DNA from: a bacterium | GTDB lineage: Bacteria; Zixibacteria; MSB-5A5; GN15; FEB-12 | Direction of reading: 5' to 3' | Length of the DNA stretch: 9,094 nt | NCBI GenBank assembly: GCA_030619425.1 | Contig: JAUXBJ010000037.1 | Location: forward strand, 1 to 9,094 | Shown here: positions 7,122-9,094 of the stretch, piece by piece | How positions within the stretch are numbered: position 1 is the first letter of the stretch | Layout: every line of letters begins with the position of its first letter | Notes under the pieces: model-generated | What the model was told of the DNA's origin: nothing | Database searches by the model: none | Seen by the model: only the letters and a program-made list of their open reading frames with translations | Position numbers and translations under genes: made by a program

Positions 7122-7328
7122 ATGTCCAAGGGAAAGGTTAAGTACTTCAACGACTTAAAAGGGTGGGGTTTCATTTCTTCGGACGACTCAAACGATAATG
7201 TCTATGTGCACTACACGGCCATCAAGATGGATGGCTACAAAACGCTCACGGCAGGTCAGTCTGTCATTTTCGAAGTGACTGACTCCGACAAAGGTCGCCA
7301 GGCTTTGAATGTCACGCCGGCACAATAG
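7122..7328 (+). CDS. csp: Cold-shock domain protein (CspA family)
   Basis: A 68-residue single cold-shock domain protein that binds single-stranded RNA and DNA, and typically acts in the cytoplasm as an RNA chaperone. It starts MSKGKVKYFNDLKGWGFI. RNP1 is KGWGFI (13-18, a variant of KGFGFI with Trp for the first Phe) and RNP2 is VYVHYTAI (27-34, usually VFVHFSAI). The domain ends with the usual G-QSVIFEVTDSDKGRQALNV strand. I chose ATG 7122 because GGAGG at 7111-7115 lies six bases upstream; the earlier in-frame TTG (7107) and ATG (7116) overlap or abut that site. It has its own promoter and terminator and so forms a monocistronic unit. Whether it is induced by cold or constitutive cannot be told. 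Confidence 0.95.
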   Translation: MSKGKVKYFNDLKGWGFISSDDSNDNVYVHYTAIKMDGYKTLTAGQSVIFEVTDSDKGRQALNVTPAQ

Positions 7329-7352
7329 ACTTCCACTGATTCCCGAATCACC

Positions 7353-7380
7353 AGGCCGCCTCAACGGGCGGCCTTTTTCT
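7353..7380 (+). terminator. Intrinsic terminator of the cold-shock gene
   Basis: A perfect 8-bp stem, AGGCCGCC (7353-7360) with GGCGGCCT (7367-7374), encloses the loop TCAACG and is followed directly by a T-run (7374-7378). This is a textbook rho-independent terminator, 24 bases after the csp stop codon. Confidence 0.93.
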
Positions 7381-7424
7381 TGGGGGGTGCCGACTGTTCC
7401 GTGCGCCGATGATACCCGCGTTAA

Positions 7425-7518
7425 GTGAACGGCAGATGTCCACATCTGCCGTCCGGTCAAGCCGCATTTGCTATGCAGTGTTTTGTGCGTGGTGGACGTC
7501 CTCGTCTACCACGTTCAC
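7425..7518. repeat. Twin-palindrome element bounded by a 7-bp inverted repeat
   Basis: The 94-bp segment is bounded by GTGAACG (7425-7431) and CGTTCAC (7512-7518), perfect inverted repeats. Inside are two hairpins. The first has perfect 11-bp arms, 7429-7439 and 7442-7452. The second has 11-bp arms, 7488-7498 and 7503-7513, with one G-T pair. The cores GGCAGATGTCCACATCTGCC (7431-7450) and GGTGGACGTCCTCGTCTACC (7491-7510) agree at 14 of 20 positions. Two differing pairs are compensatory and one changes A-T to a G-T wobble. The copies are therefore probably related members of a palindromic repeat family, like REP/BIME or a small non-autonomous element. No target-site duplication is visible. The gap from 7329 to 7624 holds no other convincing gene. 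Confidence 0.75.
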
Positions 7519-7521
7519 CCC

Positions 7522-7596
7522 ATGAAGTTTCTCTTGTCGGTGCTGATTGTACTGTACGCCGACCACGCTATCTTTGGGCGGCACGCTCTTGTATAG
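7522..7596 (+). CDS. Possible 24-residue hydrophobic micro-ORF
   Basis: An ATG-initiated frame of 24 codons starts four bases after the twin-palindrome element and ends at TAG 7594-7596. The peptide begins MKFLLSVLIVLY, like the first part of a signal peptide or a membrane micropeptide, then becomes polar. There is no Shine-Dalgarno in the preceding CGTTCACCCC. It could be the remnant of an exported protein, a micropeptide or chance. Coding is not established. Confidence 0.2.
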   Translation: MKFLLSVLIVLYADHAIFGRHALV

Positions 7597-7617
7597 ACCT
7601 GGCCTTTTGCCTATATT
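7589..7617 (+). promoter_or_regulatory. Putative promoter for a leaderless ltaE transcript
   Basis: TATATT (7612-7617) matches the -10 consensus at five of six positions. TTGTAT (7589-7594), 17 bases upstream, matches the -35 at three of six. With usual spacing, transcription would begin near 7624-7625, the A of the ltaE ATG. The weak -35 makes this moderate evidence only. Confidence 0.45.
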
Positions 7618-7624
7618 CAATCCC

Positions 7625-8653
7625 ATGAAGACAATCGATCTCCGCAGTGATACTGTCACCAAACCCAGCCCCGAGATGCGTCAGGCGATGGCGACCGCGG
7701 AAGTCGGTGACGATGTATTCGGCGATGACCCCACCGTCAATGAACTGGAGCGCTACGTGGCGGCGCTGTTCGAGCGTGAGGCGGCGCTGTATGTAGCATC
7801 AGGTACGATGGGCAATCAGATCTGTTTGAAAGCGCACTCGCAGCCTGGATGGGAACTGTTGTGCGAGCGGGAGTGCCACGTTGTCAATTACGAAGTTGCC
7901 GGGCCGGTCGTCCACGCCGGGTTGCTGGTGAATCTTCTCACCACCGAACGCGGGATGGTCACCGCTGAGATGATCCGCGCCAACGTTCGTCCGATCAATC
8001 TCCATTGTCCCCTGACCAAACTGGTGACGCTGGAGAATACGCACAACCGTCACGGCGGAACAATCCTGCCGCAGGATGAGATTCTGAAAGTGCGCGAGGT
8101 CTGCGATGAGTTCGGTTTGATCCTGCATCTCGATGGCGCTCGCATCTGGAATGCTCATGTCGCTACAGGCATGTCGCTGCCGGAACTGACACGACCGTTC
8201 GACTCGGTGTCGGTCTGTTTGTCCAAGGGTCTCGGTGCGCCGGTTGGGTCGGTCATCTTGGGCTCGGCTGAATTTATCGAACGTTGTCGTCGCGAGCGCA
8301 AGCTGTTCGGTGGCGCCATGCGGCAGGTGGGGATTATCGCCGCCGGTGGCCTGTACGCGTTGCAGCACAATATGGAACGACTGACCGAGGACCACGCCAA
8401 CGCCCGACTGCTGGCCGAGGGGCTGGACAAGCTGAGCCTGTTTGAAGTAGATATGACCAGAGTTCAGACGAACATAGTTATAGCTGATTTGTGCTGTGAT
8501 GAAGATTCAGCCGCGGTCGTGGAGAAGATGAAACAGGTTCACCTGCTGGCGGTGCCGTTTGGACCGAAACGGATTCGCTTTGTGCCGCATCTTGATATCA
8601 CCCGCGCCGACTGCGAAGAAGCCCTGGCGCGGGTTGAGAGTGCGTTCGGCTAG
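7625..8653 (+). CDS. ltaE: Low-specificity L-threonine aldolase
   Basis: A complete 342-residue PLP enzyme of fold type I that cleaves L-threonine and L-allo-threonine to glycine and acetaldehyde in the cytoplasm. The N-terminus IDLRSDTVTKPSPEMRQAM (4-22) and GDDVFGDDPTVNELE (28-42) are family hallmarks. ASGTMGNQ (58-65) is the phosphate-binding loop and His85 (ECHVVNYE) the ring-stacking histidine. HLDGARIWNA (168-177) supplies the Asp170 that contacts the PLP nitrogen, and SKGLGAPVGS (200-209) the Schiff-base lysine Lys201. The length matches E. coli LtaE. I chose ATG 7625 because homology begins there; an upstream in-frame TTG at 7547 would add 26 unrelated residues. No Shine-Dalgarno precedes the ATG, and a -10-like box lies just upstream, so the message may be leaderless. 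The gene is upstream of an unrelated-looking gene by 27 bp. Confidence 0.95.
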   Translation: MKTIDLRSDTVTKPSPEMRQAMATAEVGDDVFGDDPTVNELERYVAALFEREAALYVASGTMGNQICLKAHSQPGWELLCERECHVVNYEVAGPVVHAGLLVNLLTTERGMVTAEMIRANVRPINLHCPLTKLVTLENTHNRHGGTILPQDEILKVREVCDEFGLILHLDGARIWNAHVATGMSLPELTRPFDSVSVCLSKGLGAPVGSVILGSAEFIERCRRERKLFGGAMRQVGIIAAGGLYALQHNMERLTEDHANARLLAEGLDKLSLFEVDMTRVQTNIVIADLCCDEDSAAVVEKMKQVHLLAVPFGPKRIRFVPHLDITRADCEEALARVESAFG

Positions 8654-8661
8654 TTGATAAA
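8634..8661 (+). promoter_or_regulatory. Possible promoter for the last gene, inside the ltaE end
   Basis: TTGAGA (8634-8639, five of six) and GATAAA (8656-8661, four of six) are 16 bases apart, spanning the end of ltaE. Transcription would start near 8668, at the edge of the GGGAG ribosome binding site (8669-8673). A short leader of about a dozen bases would result. Such matches arise by chance fairly often. Confidence 0.3.
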
Positions 8662-8680
8662 ACGAATTGGGAGAGACAAC

Positions 8681-9094
8681 ATGGATAGTTCACAGTTCTG
8701 GTTATTGATAGCGCAGATAGCATTCCCGGCGGCAGTGGCTGTGCTAGTTCCGTTGATAACGTTCAGGTTTAGCAAGCGACTGAAGGAAATGGAGGCACGA
8801 GATCGAGACAGAGACCGCGAGTTTGAGTTGACGAAGACAGTGTCCACCAAGGCCATTGATGCTCTTGCGCAGTCATACTACCAGTTACAGCGAATCAATC
8901 TCACGACACAGGCGTATAGCTTGGCCAAGGCTGAGCGCAAGAAAGAGTTGGCGAACGAATTCATGGAGGCGATCTCCCTTCTTGAAAAGAACCAGTTCTA
9001 TCTGCCTGATAATATTAGAGAACGGGTAACAGGTCTCTTGGCCTTGTCTTTGAATGCTATGCGGAGAGGCCCCGAGGACGAATCAGCGTTAGTA
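8681..9094 (+). CDS. Unknown single-TM, helix-rich protein (3' end outside window)
   Basis: An open frame of 138 codons with no stop before the right edge, starting at ATG 8681 with GGGAG at 8669-8673, seven bases upstream. I do not recognise a family. Residues about 6-27 (FWLLIAQIAFPAAVAVLVPLIT, roughly) form one membrane segment near the N-terminus. Next is a highly charged stretch (FSKRLKEMEARDRDREFE, 29-46) and then mostly helical, amphipathic sequence that may form a coiled coil, probably on the cytoplasmic side by the positive-inside rule. Codons such as ATA, TTA, AGA and CGA are used more freely than in the pil genes, which could mean recent acquisition. It lies 27 bp after ltaE. Such N-anchored helical proteins occur as hypothetical proteins in accessory regions; no function is proposed. 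Confidence 0.75.
   Translation, partial: MDSSQFWLLIAQIAFPAAVAVLVPLITFRFSKRLKEMEARDRDRDREFELTKTVSTKAIDALAQSYYQLQRINLTTQAYSLAKAERKKELANEFMEAISLLEKNQFYLPDNIRERVTGLLALSLNAMRRGPEDESALV

Noticed and set aside
7425..7518. Integron attC site
   Set aside because: The outer ends GTGAACG and CGTTCAC superficially resemble the attC core sites, but they do not fit RYYYAAC / GTTRRRY, and no cassette or integrase is present.
7425..7518. CRISPR array with two repeats
   Set aside because: Only two palindromes exist, differing at 6 of 20 positions, and the spacing unit of 60 bases occurs once. There are no cas genes.
7547..7549. TTG as start of ltaE
   Set aside because: The 26 extra residues have no family similarity and would be encoded across the predicted promoter.
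7799..8395. 198-codon minus-strand frame within ltaE
   Set aside because: It is a shadow of ltaE, with no recognisable motif and no ribosome binding site.

Overview
The window reads as chromosomal DNA from a moderately GC-rich, Gram-negative bacterium with type IV pili. All confident genes lie on the + strand. The gene order (pilB, pilT, pilC, then a PilS-type kinase) resembles the pil clusters of Geobacter-like deltaproteobacteria. The lipoprotein PPIase, the SEC59-family kinase and the intergenic palindromes would also fit a less-studied FCB-type phylum such as Zixibacteria. The sequence alone does not settle the taxonomy, and this is an inference.

Positions 1-4561 carry the type IV pilus motor module. 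It holds the C-terminal end of the extension ATPase PilB, the complete retraction ATPase PilT, the inner-membrane platform protein PilC, and a six-TM PAS/HisKA/HATPase sensor kinase of the PilS type. A strong hairpin with a T-rich 3' flank lies between pilC and the kinase and runs almost to the kinase start codon. No PilR-type response regulator follows.

Positions 4640-7026 hold two overlapping genes (ATGA overlap). The first is a predicted lipoprotein with two parvulin-type prolyl isomerase domains; its architecture looks like an internal duplication of a SurA_N-plus-parvulin unit. The second is a small polytopic membrane protein of the SEC59/dolichol-phytol kinase family.

Positions 7045-7380 form a compact, self-contained cold-shock gene with its own sigma70-like promoter, a clear Shine-Dalgarno and a textbook intrinsic terminator. 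Positions 7381-7624 have no convincing gene. They contain a 94-bp structured element: two diverged copies of a 20-nt palindrome enclosed by a 7-bp inverted repeat. A promoter then appears to start transcription almost exactly at the ATG of ltaE, a low-specificity L-threonine aldolase. The window ends inside an unrecognised, single-TM, helix-rich protein whose codon use looks more AT-tolerant than its neighbours.

Nothing here clearly shows a new defence or mobile system. The most interesting items are the twin-palindrome element, the attenuator-like layout before the PilS-type gene, the duplicated SurA-like lipoprotein coupled to a SEC59-family kinase, and the probably leaderless ltaE.
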